Part shown: positions 1 through 10,636 of the stretch, in pieces
How positions within the stretch are numbered: position 1 is the first letter of the stretch
How the letters are laid out: every line of letters starts with the position of its first letter
DNA from: Jaltomata sinuosa
Lineage: Eukaryota; Streptophyta; Magnoliopsida; Solanales; Solanaceae
Length of the DNA: 64,000 nt
Reading direction: 5' to 3'
Assembly: GCA_003996215.1 (NCBI GenBank)
Contig: QJPP01001738.1
Span: 124,001 to 188,000 of the forward strand
Program-made: the position numbers and the translations under genes
Notes under the pieces: generated by a model
Seen by the model: the letters and a program-made list of their open reading frames with translations, nothing else
What the model was told of the DNA's origin: nothing
The model's database searches: none

Positions 1-195
1 ATCTCATAATAGTTTTTATATCATTGCATTATTTCTACTTGTAAAATGATGTTAGAAGTTTTATTTTCTATGAGTTTCTTTGATCATGTTTTAAAGTTTT
101 AAAAATTACTAATGTATTTTTTTTATAATTTTTGAGTTATTATACTATTTTACTATATTATAAATTAAAAATTAAAGATCTATGGGGCTTACGCC
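1..195. repeat. Left flank of outermost nested repeat
   Basis: AT-rich non-coding sequence ending in gcttacgcc. The same 9 bases recur at 3960-3968, followed by cttacgcc-type repeats up to about 4027 (acgccccc, cgccttttaaaacact). I read the two flanks as one older dispersed repeat, split by the insertions between them. The family assignment is weak; the split itself is supported by the 9-bp duplication. Confidence 0.35.
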
Positions 196-890
196 CAGGG
201 GCGGACCTATATGTATTTTTGGGGTGCTCCGGCACCCATTAAACCCGACGGAGACTAGGTATAATTATATAGAAAATATATGAAAATTGGGATAAGACTA
301 AGTCTGGCAACAGAACCGGGAGGTGCCGGTACCGGTTCCGGTCCGTTACCGGTCCGGTGGACTCCGGTTCCGTCCGGTGTAGGGGTTGGCCGGTAGGGGT
401 AACGGGACGGAAGGGGAAAAATTACCGGACCGTCCCGATCCGGTCCGTCCCGGTACCGCTCCGGGCGGGAAACAAATTTTCAATTTTTTATTTTTTTTTT
501 TTTTTTAATGAAGTAGCCGTTGGCAATGGCCAGTGGGCCCCACCCAACGGCTATTTGTGCCAAAAAAGTCCCCAAAACACCCCCCCCCCCCCCAAACTTT
601 TTTTAATACCCCAATTTCTTCTTCTTCATCTACTCTCTCAACTCTCAATCTTCTACTCTTCTACTCTCTATTCTCTAATAGTCTCTATTAAATTGTTAAT
701 TTTATTTGTTGGATTATTTTGGAGCAATTTTCAAGCTTCAAGTTTCATCTATCAATTTCGGCTTTTGGTTATACACGTCTGTTTTACGCAGACGTTTGGT
801 ACATTCGTTCTAACTTTCATCTCTTTACTTATTTATTTTTTTGCATTTAATTTTTGTATTTATTTATTTGCTTACTTTTAATATTTTAAT

Positions 891-3537
891 ATGGAATCCG
901 GTGATAAAAATGTCGATCAACGTAAAAAAACACTTTTTGGTAGGTTGACTAATGCAGTAACCGAAAAAACTAAAGTCGGTAATTCTTCTAAATCCAAATC
1001 TAAAACTAGACAACAGCCTCAATTAAGATAAATACGGATGATTTTACACATGTTGATGAAACTCCTTTTAATATTGATAGCAATACTCAATTAGATCATG
1101 AATCTTTACAGACAAGATTTGATAATTTTAATGAAGAACTAGATGAAGAAGTAGAATATGATAATGAATATGTGATGGTAATGATACTTATGATGATGAT
1201 GAAACAGAGTCGCCTACGGCTACTAGTCTCACTCCCCCTGTACATCCTACTAGAGCTAAGTCAAAGGCTGAACATCCTAAAAAATCTGTTGTGTGGCAAT
1301 TTATGACTCAAAGTGAAGATAAAACTCAAGCTATTTGTAAAAAATGTAAATATATTTTGAATCATAAAACTACGGGAAAGTCGGGTGGGACGGGACATTT
1401 AAGAAATCATTTGTTGGGATGTTGTAAAAATGAATTTTTGCAAGCTCAGGCTATAGCCGATGCAATAAAATATGGTACTCCCCTTCCCGATGCATCTATA
1501 GGCTATGTTGCTCGGACTCTTCAAAAATGTCAATGGGTGCGAGTCGGATTCGCCAAAATTAGTGTATTTTTGGAGAATCCGACACGGGTGTGGCATCTAA
1601 AGTGAAGAGTCCGCCAACTTAGTCTGTAGGAGTAAGGGCCTCTAACATGATCCAAACACAGTTAAACCCTTCTAATGTTTCTGGCCCTAGTACACATCGC
1701 AGTTATAGTAGAGAAAGAGATCTTGAAAAATTAGCTAAAATGATTGTTCTTTGTGGCTTGCCTTTTAGTTTTGCTGAAAATCCCGATTTTATTCATTATA
1801 TTTTAATAGTGTATAATCCTTCTTTCACGGGTTTTTCAAGAACTACTATTAAAAAAGCTATTTTAGATTATCAAGGACAACATGTACAATATCTTCGTTG
1901 TTTATTTAACTATAATACTTGTAGAATGGTTATCACTTCTGATATGGGTCGTAGTCCTAATGGTAACGATTATTTCACTATTACTGGTCATTGGATTGAT
2001 GAAAATTGGAACATGCAAAAAAGAATTTTAGGTTATAAATGTTGTGAAATGCTGAAAACCGGTAGTTACATAGCTCAAACTATTATAGTTGTTTTACAAT
2101 TTTATGGAATTTGTAATTAAGTAATTAGTGTCACCCTTGATAATGCTTCTAATAATACAAATGATGTTGATAAACTAAAACCGACAATTTGCCCTATTTA
2201 TAATGACGGTTTTCATATTAGGTGTGTTGCACACATATATAATTTAATTGTTAGAGATGGTATAGCAATGTATAATAATGGTTGTATAAAATGTGAAGCT
2301 GCATGTCATTTTGTTTTTAAATGTCAAGTAAAGTCTAGACGTGTAGAGTTTGAAAATCGGTGTCATGAATTAGAACTCCCCCTAGAAAAATTCCAAAAAC
2401 AGTGTCTACTAGATGGAATTCTTTATATGAAATGCTTAAAGTTGCTTATGAATATAGAACGCCTTTACAAATGGTTTGGAATGCTCATAATTCAGATAAT
2501 GATTATAGAATTACTGACACTGATTGGAATGAAGTATATGAACTTAAAGAATTTTTAAAAGTTTTTTATTTAGCTACAAAACAAATATCTGGACTTTATT
2601 ATTCAACTATTTGTTCAGTTTTACCAAATATATGTGCTATTTCTGATAAAAAATTTCAATACAAAAATATTCCACGGTTTAAAGAGTCCATTAAGGCAAT
2701 GATTAAAAAATTTAGAAAACATTTTTTTCCTATTCCTCAAATTTATTTAACTGCTTGTTTATTAAACCCAACTTACAAAGAAATAGGTGCAGCACGAATG
2801 GTTGAAAGAATATATTCAAATTTAGATATTTTAGATATTATATATGGGCAAAATAATCAAGGTGACGAAATAGACCAAGCTGACAAAATACCTAGTTTGT
2901 CTGATGTTAAAGATAGCATAAGAATTGAAGCTAGAAAATTGTATGACTTGTATAATTCTAGTAGAATAAATGATGTAGTACGTAATTAAGAACCTACAAG
3001 TTCTAGGCGTAGATATTCAAATGAAGATGATATTGATGATATGATGGAAAATTATCTTGGTCTTATTTCTAATGAAAGGAATGATTTTGATGAATATCTT
3101 AATCAGGGAACGGAAAGCATTAAGGATGCACAAGGCAAACCTCAACTTTTGGAATGGTGGAGGACTCGCGGCAAGTCATTTCCAAAACTTCAACCGATGG
3201 TTCGAGATTTGCTAGCTATTCTAGCATCTTCAGTAGCATCGGAGGGCATTTTAGTGCAGCAAGATATCAAATTGGGGGGCATAGGTATTCATTAGCATCA
3301 GACAGCTTGGAGATATCGGTATTGTTTAGAGATTGGATTAATGCCGAGCGAAGGAATTATGGGCGTCCTAGTTTACCTGCCCAATTTGAATATGATATTG
3401 ATAATATTTTGGTAAATTCTAGTGAAGACGGCATGGATGCATTGGAGGATCAAGCACAACAACCACTTCCAGAAAATGTTACCAAGGAATTGTTAGAAAC
3501 TCTACGTCAAGACTATTTTCAAGGCTTCAAATATTAG
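891..3537 (+). pseudogene. hAT transposase pseudogene (BED finger, RNase H-like core, hAT dimerisation domain)
   Basis: Would encode the cut-and-paste transposase of the surrounding hAT element. Remnants in order: an N-terminal start at 891 (MESGDKN) stopped near 1030; a BED-type zinc finger at about 1290-1450 (CKKC, then HLRNHLLGC); a conserved core at 1650-2120 including MIVLCGLPF and SDMGRSPNG; a TRWNSLYEM motif near 2405 seen in plant hATs; and the C-terminal dimerisation region at 3150-3537 (SLASDSLEISVLFRDWINAERRN). The parts lie in different frames with stops between them, for example a frame break inside the dimerisation motif near 3250 and a MITE in the BED region. It is clearly non-functional. 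Confidence 0.9.
1505..1622. mobile_element. Near-palindromic MITE inserted in the hAT BED-finger region
   Basis: About 118 bp. The left arm (gttgctcggactcttc, then gggtgcgagtcggatt) is complementary to the right arm (aatccgacacgggtg, then gaagagtccgccaac), so most of the element can fold into one hairpin. The ends match the family that also bounds 16177-17183. It ends the BED-finger reading frame after a few codons. I found no clear target duplication. Confidence 0.75.
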
Positions 3538-4019
3538 TATGATAGTTCGAGGCCTAATTCAAAAAGAACCCTTCCTAGAAGGTGGCTGCGTAGATTAGGT
3601 CCTCTTCTAATATTTGTAATACAAATTGTATTATTTAATTTTTATGAATAAAATTATAGGCTATTCGCCTTAAATTTTTTTAATTATTGTCTTCAATTTA
3701 ATACAAGTCTTTTTTATATATTTCAATTTTTAAATGTTGAGTCTGGTACCGGTCCGGAAGTCCCGGTACTGGTTCCGTTGCCAGACTTAGATAAGACTTA
3801 AAAAAGCACCCACTTAACAAATAAGTTGGCTGGGTGCTTTGGTTCTGAAGTGGAACCTAAGGAACTTGGGTTCGAGCCCCACTCTGTGCCTTCTTTTAAG
3901 TTTTTTAAAGCTTTAAGAAAATTAGGCACCCATTATCCTTAAATCCTGGGTCCGCCACTGCTTACGCCTCGCCCCGTGCTAAGTAAAACGCTTCGTCTTA
4001 CGCCCCCGCCTTTTAAAAC

Positions 4020-5040
4020 ACTGGTCCATACAGATGATTCTCTTAATTTTTTTGAATCAGAAATGAACCAGTTAAGATATTTGAGGCTGATTCTATGTGT
4101 GCTTGAACTGGACCAAGAGCAGAATAATTCCATTGAACACAATTCAAGATTTGCAGAATGTTGTTGCAATTTTAGGATGCCAAACAAAGTTTCTTCCTAC
4201 TAGTAACCTGGGATTGCTTCTGGGGGGCAAAAGCAAAATCTGAATTTATTTGGCAAGGAGTAGAGGATAGATGTGAAATAAGATTTGGTTAATTAGAAGA
4301 AACAATATCTTTCTTTAGGGGAAGATTAAGATTAACGAACAGTGTCCTGGATGCAATCCCCACATATACAATGTCCTTATTTCTCATGCCATCCAAAGTG
4401 GATAAGGAAGTAGACAAGCTTTTAAATAAAAAAAAAAAAAAAGGAAGGGGGGATGGTTATGGCGAGGCAATAAAGAAAACACAAAACAGAGGTATTAATC
4501 TTGTCAAATGTAGGATTGTCATTGCAATAAAGGAGCAAGGAGGGTTGCATTAAGAACTTAAGGATACGAAACAGAATCCTTTTAAAGAAGTAGCTTGGAG
4601 ATTCAGTGGAAAGCTAACACGGAGAGCAATAGCAAACAAATTCGGTTTTTTGAATGTATGGTGCACCAACTGATGCCCCTCCCCGCAAGGAATTAGTATT
4701 TGGAGGAACATATGCTCCTTATGATTCTCACAGCATATTGACTTCAAGATAGGCAATGGAAGGAAGATTTCTTTTTCGCAAGATAAATGGTTGGGATATC
4801 TACCCCTTAGAGTAATATTAAGATTGGTACTTGACAAAGAATTCAAGTAACAGAATGTTGGGCAGGCAACAGTTGGAATATAAAATTCAGAAGAAACATA
4901 AATGATTGGAGCTGAATCAGGTTGCTGAATTCTTCAGCATACTGCCTTCATCTGTAAGCCTAACCACTGATGAAGATCATTTGATATGGAGAGGCCACAA
5001 CAAAAGGGATTTATACTGTCAAGACATGTTTCAACATAAC
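4020..5040 (+). mobile_element. L1-type LINE reverse transcriptase fragment
   Basis: Translated in three frames this matches the region after the catalytic motif of plant L1 reverse transcriptases. It has a degraded xxDD motif (HTDDSL, near 4030), then LRLTNSVLDAIPTYTMSLF at 4330-4390, KEQGGLH at 4530, ISIWRNI near 4690 and IGNGRKISFSQDKWLGY near 4750. Stops and frameshifts are frequent. The fragment lacks the endonuclease, the first part of the RT and the 3' end, and has no poly-A. It abuts the old repeat on the left and the SPT5 intron-like sequence on the right. Confidence 0.8.
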
Positions 5041-5188
5041 TTTAACTTCAACCAACTTCTTTTCTGGACTTCAATTTCAAATATTATTTCCCAACTTCAG
5101 CTTCTAACATATGTTCAAATGGACCCTAAAGATCTGACTGACCATGTTAATGAAAAATAAAGCTCTCCACATATTCCCGATCCTACTT

Positions 5189-5450
5189 CATCTGCTTATC
5201 CCCAAATTCCAATAAAAAAGACAATACTTTCAACACATTTCTACGATGAAATCTTCATTCTTCGATGCAGGCAAGTAAACAAGTTGAGTTATAAATCAAA
5301 TAAACAACCAAAAAAACAGAAAAAATCTGCTTATCCCCAAATTCCAATAAAAAAAACAATACTTTCAATACATTTATACGATGAATTCATCATTATTCAA
5401 TGCAGTCAAGTAACCAAATTGAGCTATAAATCAAATTAACAACCAAACAA
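5189..5450. repeat. Two-copy tandem duplication, unit about 137 bp
   Basis: Copy 1 starts at about 5189 and copy 2 at about 5326, both with atctgcttatccccaaattc and both running to ...taaacaacc or ...ttaacaacc. They differ by a few substitutions (for example aagac against aaaac, aacac against aatac), so the event is not very recent. It lies next to the splice donor of the SPT5-like first exon, inside its putative intron 1. Confidence 0.85.
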
Positions 5451-5473
5451 AAAAAACGGAAAAGATAGTAAGT

Positions 5474-5818
5474 CTAACCGTCTTCGCCTTCTTCTTCCTC
5501 TTCATCCTCATCACTATCAACAGCAGCTTCTAGGTCAAAGAATTCCGACCCAGTCCTCCGTTTAGGGCGTCTTCTACCACCTCCACCTCCACCGCCACCG
5601 CCACCGCCATAATCCTCATCATCATCGTCGTCATCCTCATCATCATCTTCCTCCGCCGCATCATCAATAAAATCTGATCTACGCCGTTTCCGTCCAGACT
5701 TTCCTCTATCATCGTCTTCCTCCTCCTCCTCTTCCTCTAAATCCTCCTCTTCATACACGTCTTCCTCTTCTTCCTCCTCTGGTTCATCGTCATCGTCGTA
5801 ATCCCGTTGTCGTGGCAT
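5474..5818 (-). CDS. SPT5: SPT5-like transcription elongation factor, first exon only
   Basis: SPT5 pairs with SPT4 (DSIF) on RNA polymerase II in the nucleus and controls pausing and elongation. This exon encodes about 115 residues starting MPRQRDYDDDDEP: acidic runs, a basic RKRRRSDFIDDAAEEDDD segment, a run of 11 glycines, then SEFFDLEAAVDSDEDEEEE. This order is typical of the N-terminus of plant SPT5 (family knowledge). The ATG at 5818 is preferred over the upstream in-frame ATG at 5971, because the extra 51 residues are hydrophobic and do not look like SPT5. The frame stops right after GEDG, where a GT (gacg|gttaga) can serve as splice donor. No exon 2 is visible between 1 and 5470. Either the rest lies beyond the left edge or this is an orphan fragment. 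Confidence 0.75.
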   Translation of the reverse strand: MPRQRDYDDDDEPEEEEEEDVYEEEDLEEEEEEEDDDRGKSGRKRRRSDFIDDAAEEDDDEDDDDDDEDYGGGGGGGGGGGRRRPKRRTGSEFFDLEAAVDSDEDEEEEEGEDG

Positions 5819-6183
5819 ATCGAAATTTGGAGATTTCGAAAATCTGTGTTGGTGCAAACTGTGTAGAAAATGGAGGGGTTTCACTGGATTTTGTATAGGG
5901 TGATGGAACCCTAGGTGAGGGAGGAGAAGATTTGGACACTGTGAAGGGAAAATAGTGTAGAAAAATACCAAAATAGTCCCTTAAGTTTGTAGTAGAACTT
6001 AAAATAGTCCTTCAAATATACATTGGAGCACTACTGATCCTTGTTGTTTCCAAAAGTGCAGTTGTGCACTTTTGGTTCTAATGGATGAAAAGTGTTAAAG
6101 AATTAAGATGACCCGTCTTTTGATCCCACCCAATATAAAATGACTCATTTTCAAACAAAGCACATCTCCCATCATAGAAACAA

Positions 6184-6364
6184 CAACAATAACATATCCA
6201 GGATATTCTCACAAAGTGGGGTCTGAAGAGGGTAGAGTGTGCGCAGTTCGTACTAGTACCTCAGAGGTGACGCAGAGAGGTTGTTTCCGATAGACCCCCG
6301 GCTCAAAACAAAGACATAATAAAAGAACAAGAAGCAATAGGTAGTAACAAATTAACAGGTAGTA
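6184..6364 (-). mobile_element. 5'-truncated RTE-type LINE 3' end
   Basis: Read on the minus strand it contains gggggtctatcggaaacaac, a segment shared with the RTE LINE at 16370-17005, then ends ggatatgttattgttgttg, the usual GTT-repeat tail of this family. The direct repeat atagaaacaa at 6174-6183 and 6365-6374 may be its target duplication, though one copy merges with the tail. It is non-coding and sits at the left border of the Ty3/gypsy remnant. Confidence 0.7.
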
Positions 6365-6374
6365 ATAGAAACAA

Positions 6375-8029
6375 GACTACCATGTTGTATTTTCTCAATA
6401 CGGCGAATGCCTCTTTGAGGTGCTACAAGTGATCTCGAGCTTCCCGTGATTTCATGAGCATATCATTAATGTAGACTTCCATCGTCTTCCCTATTTGCTT
6501 CTCGAAGATCTGGTTGACCAAACGTTGATACGTAGCACCTGCATTCTTAAGACCAAATGACATCACATTATAATAGAATGTACTATGGTTGGTTTGGAAA
6601 GACGTTTTCTCCTGGTCCTTCGGATCCATGCGGATCTGGTTATAACCTGAGTAGGCATCGAGGAAGCTAATGATTTCGTGCCCACCGTAGCGTCAATCAT
6701 ACTATCAATGTTCGATACAGGGAATGAGTCTTTGGGACAAGCTTTGCTCAAGTCTTTAAAGTCTATGCACATTCTGGACTTGTCCCATTTTTGCGCACCA
6801 CCACAATATTTGTCAACCATGTGCGGTACTTGACTTCTCGGATAGAGCTTATCCCGAGTAGTCGAGCTACCTCTTCTTTGAAAAACTTATTCTTTTTCAT
6901 CGAGATCGATCATTGCTTCTGTTGTACTGGTGGAACATTTGGGTCTATTTTGAGTCTATGCATCGCCACCTCGGGGGATACTTGTAATGTCAAGAAGGGA
7001 TCAGGAAAAGCAATCAAAATTATCTCTAAAAAATTTAAGGGAAACGTAGCCCCGAGCCCAGGTATACCTTTTTCTCATGACACTCGGGAAAGAGAGGGAT
7101 CTGGTCGAGTTTTCCCGTCGTGCTTTTTATCGCGTCTGTATCATCAGGTACGTAACAAGCCCTAGGCGTCTCGTACCATCTCACCTTTCTAAAGTGCGGT
7201 TCGGGGAGTACGTCTCCAGTTTTCGTCCTCAGGCGGCCTCCGGCTCTCCTGCCGAGATCATGCATGCCTCTCCACAGGGGCCTAAATCTCCTCTTATCTG
7301 CCTCACGTTGTACGGAGTAGAAAATTTAACCACTCGATTGTATGTTGACGTGATGACTTTCATGGCGTGGAGCCATGGCCTTTCTAACATGACATTATAA
7401 CCCATTTCCACATCAAAGATGTCGAACACAATAGGCTTCTCCACGCCACCCATCCTGATTACCAGTGATACCTCACCTTTGGTTACCTCGCTCACCATGT
7501 TAAACCCGGCCAGAGTTTTAGCCATGGGTTGCACGGCAGCGCTCGACTCCATTTGGTCGAAAACCCTCTTATTTCTAATAATGTCCGAGCTCCTGGGGTC
7601 AACTATCATCCTTTTTACGTCACATTCGTCTATGTTTAAGGATTCACCAGAGTGTCATTGTGGTCGCCCCCAGGCTGCTCCAGATCTCCGTCCCCGAAGG
7701 TTATTTCAATGTCATCACCTTAACGCGGGTTCTTCTAATAACTCAACGACACCTTCTCCTTCTGGAAGAATGAGATCCTGCTTTCTCCAAACTGGTGACC
7801 AACTTCTGGGTCGTCTCATGCCTTCGAATCATCTCACCTCCTCCGAGTGCATGAGCTTTCCGGGGGGAGTTTCATAAGTTTACTTCTTACGCCGCTTCCG
7901 AACTCCGTATTTTCAACGTGGTTAGTCATGATCCGCTTTCTTGCAAAGTAGCAATATAGAAAGAGACTAGCAAGTTGAAACAAAGTTAAAACTCACATTG
8001 TTGCTCTAGCCCCACGGTGGGTGCCAAAT
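6375..8029 (-). pseudogene. Ty3/gypsy retrotransposon polyprotein remnant (protease and reverse transcriptase)
   Basis: On the minus strand, from right to left: a probable primer-binding site next to the LTR (tggcacccaccgtgg, about 8010-8026); a short degraded gag/pol lead; a retropepsin-like region at 7609-7230 (MIVDPRSSDIIRN, ending GYNVMLERPWLHAMK); then reverse transcriptase at 6820-6423 (MCIDFKDLSKACPKD, SFGLKNAGATYQRLVNQIF). The catalytic YxDD motif reads YINDML, so the first aspartate of the pair is lost. Frames are broken and most of gag is missing. The sequence stops inside RT at the RTE LINE, so integrase, RNase H and the 3' LTR are absent. Confidence 0.85.
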
Positions 8030-8779
8030 TGTTTATTGTCGATTTAGGACAGTTAGATTTGTTTGTGGGTCAAGAGGGCATTACAGTTTTAGCTTTGTTG
8101 TTAGAGACGTAAGATTGCAAAAGACGATAAACGTAAAGAAAACACGAAATAAATCACCAAGGCAAAGATAAAGAGCTAATCTGAGGCACCGACGAGGTGT
8201 TTGGTCCTCCTGGCTACGAACGAGTCGTGGCCGAAAACAGCAAATAAGCAAGCATAATAATAGTGAAATAGTAAACAACTAAGGAAAAACATAAGAAAGA
8301 CAAAACAAGTTTAATCACCAAACGAGAGAGATTTTATTGCTTTAGGGCTAGAGTAACATAGAGTGGATCCTTACAATGAGGGAGAGGGTCTCTATTTATA
8401 GGGTGTGAGTCATTCTTTGATGCGAAAGGAATAGTACAATTTTTGTTAGGCCAATAATATTGTGTCCAATGGATGACCGCCACTTGCCCTAGAACCGTTG
8501 GAGGATGCCAACCTAGTATGCTGTGTCTGACGCGGCTCTGGCGAGTGTTGCTAGCACACCTGAATATTCTGACACACTGTCATTTTGTCTATCCTTGATA
8601 TGCAGTCACTATCATTAGTCTTCTCGGGCTACCTTGCCTTCACCCGAGAAGCCACTTCTTCGTGTCGAATGTGCTCTCGAGATGGTGTTATTGCGGACCA
8701 CTTCTACTTTGACCCGGCCCAAGTTGATTCATTCGGCCCAATCTATACCGAAGCCATTTTTACTCCATATAACTATACA
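8030..8779 (-). repeat. Single LTR of the truncated Ty3/gypsy element
   Basis: About 750 bp. On the minus strand it begins tgtatagttatatgg and ends aataaaca directly before the primer-binding site, giving TGT...ACA borders. It contains no long ORF. Its partner LTR was not found in the window, so the borders rest on sequence motifs rather than on comparison of two copies. Confidence 0.65.
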
Positions 8780-8882
8780 AAAAGTATTATAAATTACAAT
8801 ATATATAATATAAAAAAATATTTTTAAAATTCGATATTAGTTAAACTTTACATAGTTTAAATTTCAAAAGTATAAAAAATGT

Positions 8883-9150
8883 TACTCCTCCTTTCGAACA
8901 ATACTTGTCCACTATTAACTTAACACTCACCTTAAGAAACAATAAATAATAAGGGTAATTTTACAAAATCATCCTTTGAATATAATAAATTTAATGTTTT
9001 GGGAAATGCATTGAATAATAAATAGTATTTAACATCAAAGGTAAAATGGGCATAAATGGATAAATTATTCATTGTTTTTTTAAATTGGATAAATATTATT
9101 AAACATCTATTTTTAATAATATGGACAAATAAAAATGAACGGAGAAAATA
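8883..9150. mobile_element. Stowaway-like MITE
   Basis: About 268 bp, AT-rich and non-coding. The left end tactcctcctttcg...tgtcca mirrors the right end tggacaaat...gaacggagaaaata, with TA at both borders as expected for Tc1/mariner-type MITEs. The inverted repeat is imperfect, so it is an old copy. Confidence 0.6.
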
Positions 9151-9494
9151 GATCGAAAAATCCGTTTAGGGACAAACAGAGTAATGATTAGAGCCTAATA
9201 AAGGATGCTAGCGGTGATTTTGGAATGAACATGGAACAACTCCCTACATTTTGTTAAATACATTGTATAGGAGAGTGAACAATCTCTTTACTCCTTTGAT
9301 TTTACTCTTATTTTTGGACATATACCAAGGAAGAGGAATCGTGTAGAATAGAATCATTATATTTTCACAAGCACAAAACATTTTCTTCTTTTTTTTGAAA
9401 TTTTCGACAGTAAAGGATGAACCTATTTACGTACCTCAACTAATATCAATTTCTTTCGTGATTATTTAGCTTTTTCATTTTATTTTTAAATAAG

Positions 9495-9718
9495 TACTCT
9501 CTTCGTTCACTTTTATTTGTCACTTTTTGACTTGACGCATCTAAAAAGTAATTATTAACATGACTATTTTATCATAGTACCCCTATTAATTGATGGTTAC
9601 TATTGTGTCTTGAAATTAGTTTGGAGAATAAATAATTAATATTAAAGGTAAAATAGAAAGAAAAAAAAGTTATCCTTTATCGATATGTCAAAAATGACAA
9701 ATAAAAGTAGAAACCTAT
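9495..9718. mobile_element. Stowaway-like MITE
   Basis: About 224 bp. The left end tactctcttcgttcactttt, then atttgtcacttttt, is the inverse of the right end aaaaatgacaaat, then aaaagtagaaaccta. TA borders both sides. The TIR of about 34 bp with several mismatches and the AT-rich, non-coding interior fit a Tc1/mariner-derived MITE. It differs in sequence from the copy at 8883-9150. Confidence 0.75.
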
Positions 9719-10636
9719 AATTCTCAATCCATTGATAACTAGGCCATAAGCTTAAATGCACAAAATCAATTTATTGTTGGCAAATCAAATGCTCATTAAA
9801 CATTTGTTTTATCTTTTACCAAAAATGAACAAGAAGCACATGGCTGTTCTAGAAAGAGACATGATAGTTGAGCTCAAGTTCCTTATCTCTTTCATGGTGA
9901 GGAAGTCGGTGCAAAAATAGCCACTATTGTAGTTTTGTTTTATTATTACTCCTTTGAATATACCCAAGCTGTTGGACCATTAACTAATTAATTCTTTTCT
10001 CTCACCTTAATTGTGGAATTTGTTAGAAAATTTTACCTCCCTCATTCTTAGCCTTAATTGGTAAATTCTAATTTAAATAATTTTCTTAAGAATTAATAGT
10101 CAGATGATCATTTCAAAATCGTCTATACATTATAAAGAATATAATAAAGTGGTAGATGTTTTAACGAACTTTGGTTGCGTGAGAAATTCAGGTCGAGATC
10201 TAATTTTATTTATCAATCAAATAATTATAAAAGTAATTTTTTTTCTTTTAATAAAATAAAAAACATTTATCTATGTTGTACTATTTCAAGGAAATGTGAC
10301 CGCTCTAGCGTATGAATTTGGCCGAACTCAGTAATTTTAATTCAAATTGAGGCTCCCCACTCTGCATAAATTAAAGACGAGAGTAAATGTGAAATGAAAA
10401 AACAGAAATTAATTTCAGAATAAAAACAAAAGCTCTTGCTGGAAATTAAAGAAGAGTTTGCATGGATGACATGTAGTGTAGTTATTAAATAGACAGTTTT
10501 GACAAAATCCTATTATTATTTAAAGCAATTTTACTTCATTTACTTTGCACTATTATTTCCAACTCATCTATTCATCAACAACTTGTTCATATCATATTCC
10601 TCCATTTTTTCAACCTTTTCCCACTTAAATTCAACA
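9719..10636. other. Upstream region of the peroxidase gene
   Basis: AT-rich sequence without a credible ORF or recognised repeat. A TATA-like ttattaaatag lies at about 10478-10489, roughly 150 bp before the peroxidase ATG, and is the best promoter candidate. An in-frame upstream ATG at 10499 precedes the chosen start, but the residues it would add do not resemble a signal peptide. Confidence 0.4.

Larger units (their letters stand above)
299..3789 (+). mobile_element. hAT superfamily DNA transposon, decayed (hAT-1)
   Basis: Terminal inverted repeats of 19 bp with one mismatch: left taagtctggcaacagaacc, right (reverse complement) taagtctggcaacggaacc. A perfect 8-bp target duplication, gataagac, is at 291-298 and 3790-3797, as expected for hAT. 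Subterminal regions are packed with CCGGT/ACCGG words (about 320-460 and 3745-3775), a plausible transposase-binding array. The interior carries a broken BED-finger/hAT transposase gene and a MITE at 1505-1622. The element is about 3.5 kb, including that MITE, and cannot be autonomous. Confidence 0.93.
196..3959. mobile_element. Small TIR element (MITE-like) interrupted by a hAT transposon
   Basis: The two parts are 196-298 and 3798-3959, about 265 bp in total. The ends are inverted: the left starts caggggcggacc and the right ends gggtccgccact, giving about 11 matching terminal bases. The direct repeat gcttacgcc flanks it (187-195 and 3960-3968), fitting an 8-9 bp target duplication of hAT type. 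The right part contains gggttcgagcccc, which looks like an RNA polymerase III box B, so a composite or SINE-like origin is also possible. No coding capacity. The hAT element at 299-3789 landed inside it. Confidence 0.7.

Noticed and set aside
357..881. 174-codon plus-strand ORF near the left end of hAT-1
   Set aside because: It is made of the CCGGT array, a poly-T run and a poly-C run. It matches no protein pattern and lies in the hAT subterminal region.
5819..5971. Upstream in-frame ATG extending the SPT5 exon by 51 residues
   Set aside because: The added residues are hydrophobic and histidine-rich, unlike the acidic SPT5 N-terminus. Treated as 5' leader.
6791..7877. Plus-strand ORFs of 107-152 codons
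   Set aside because: They are reverse-strand shadows of the Ty3/gypsy protease and RT region.
9719..10636. A possible additional transposon before the peroxidase gene
   Set aside because: I found no TIR, target duplication or coding similarity there.
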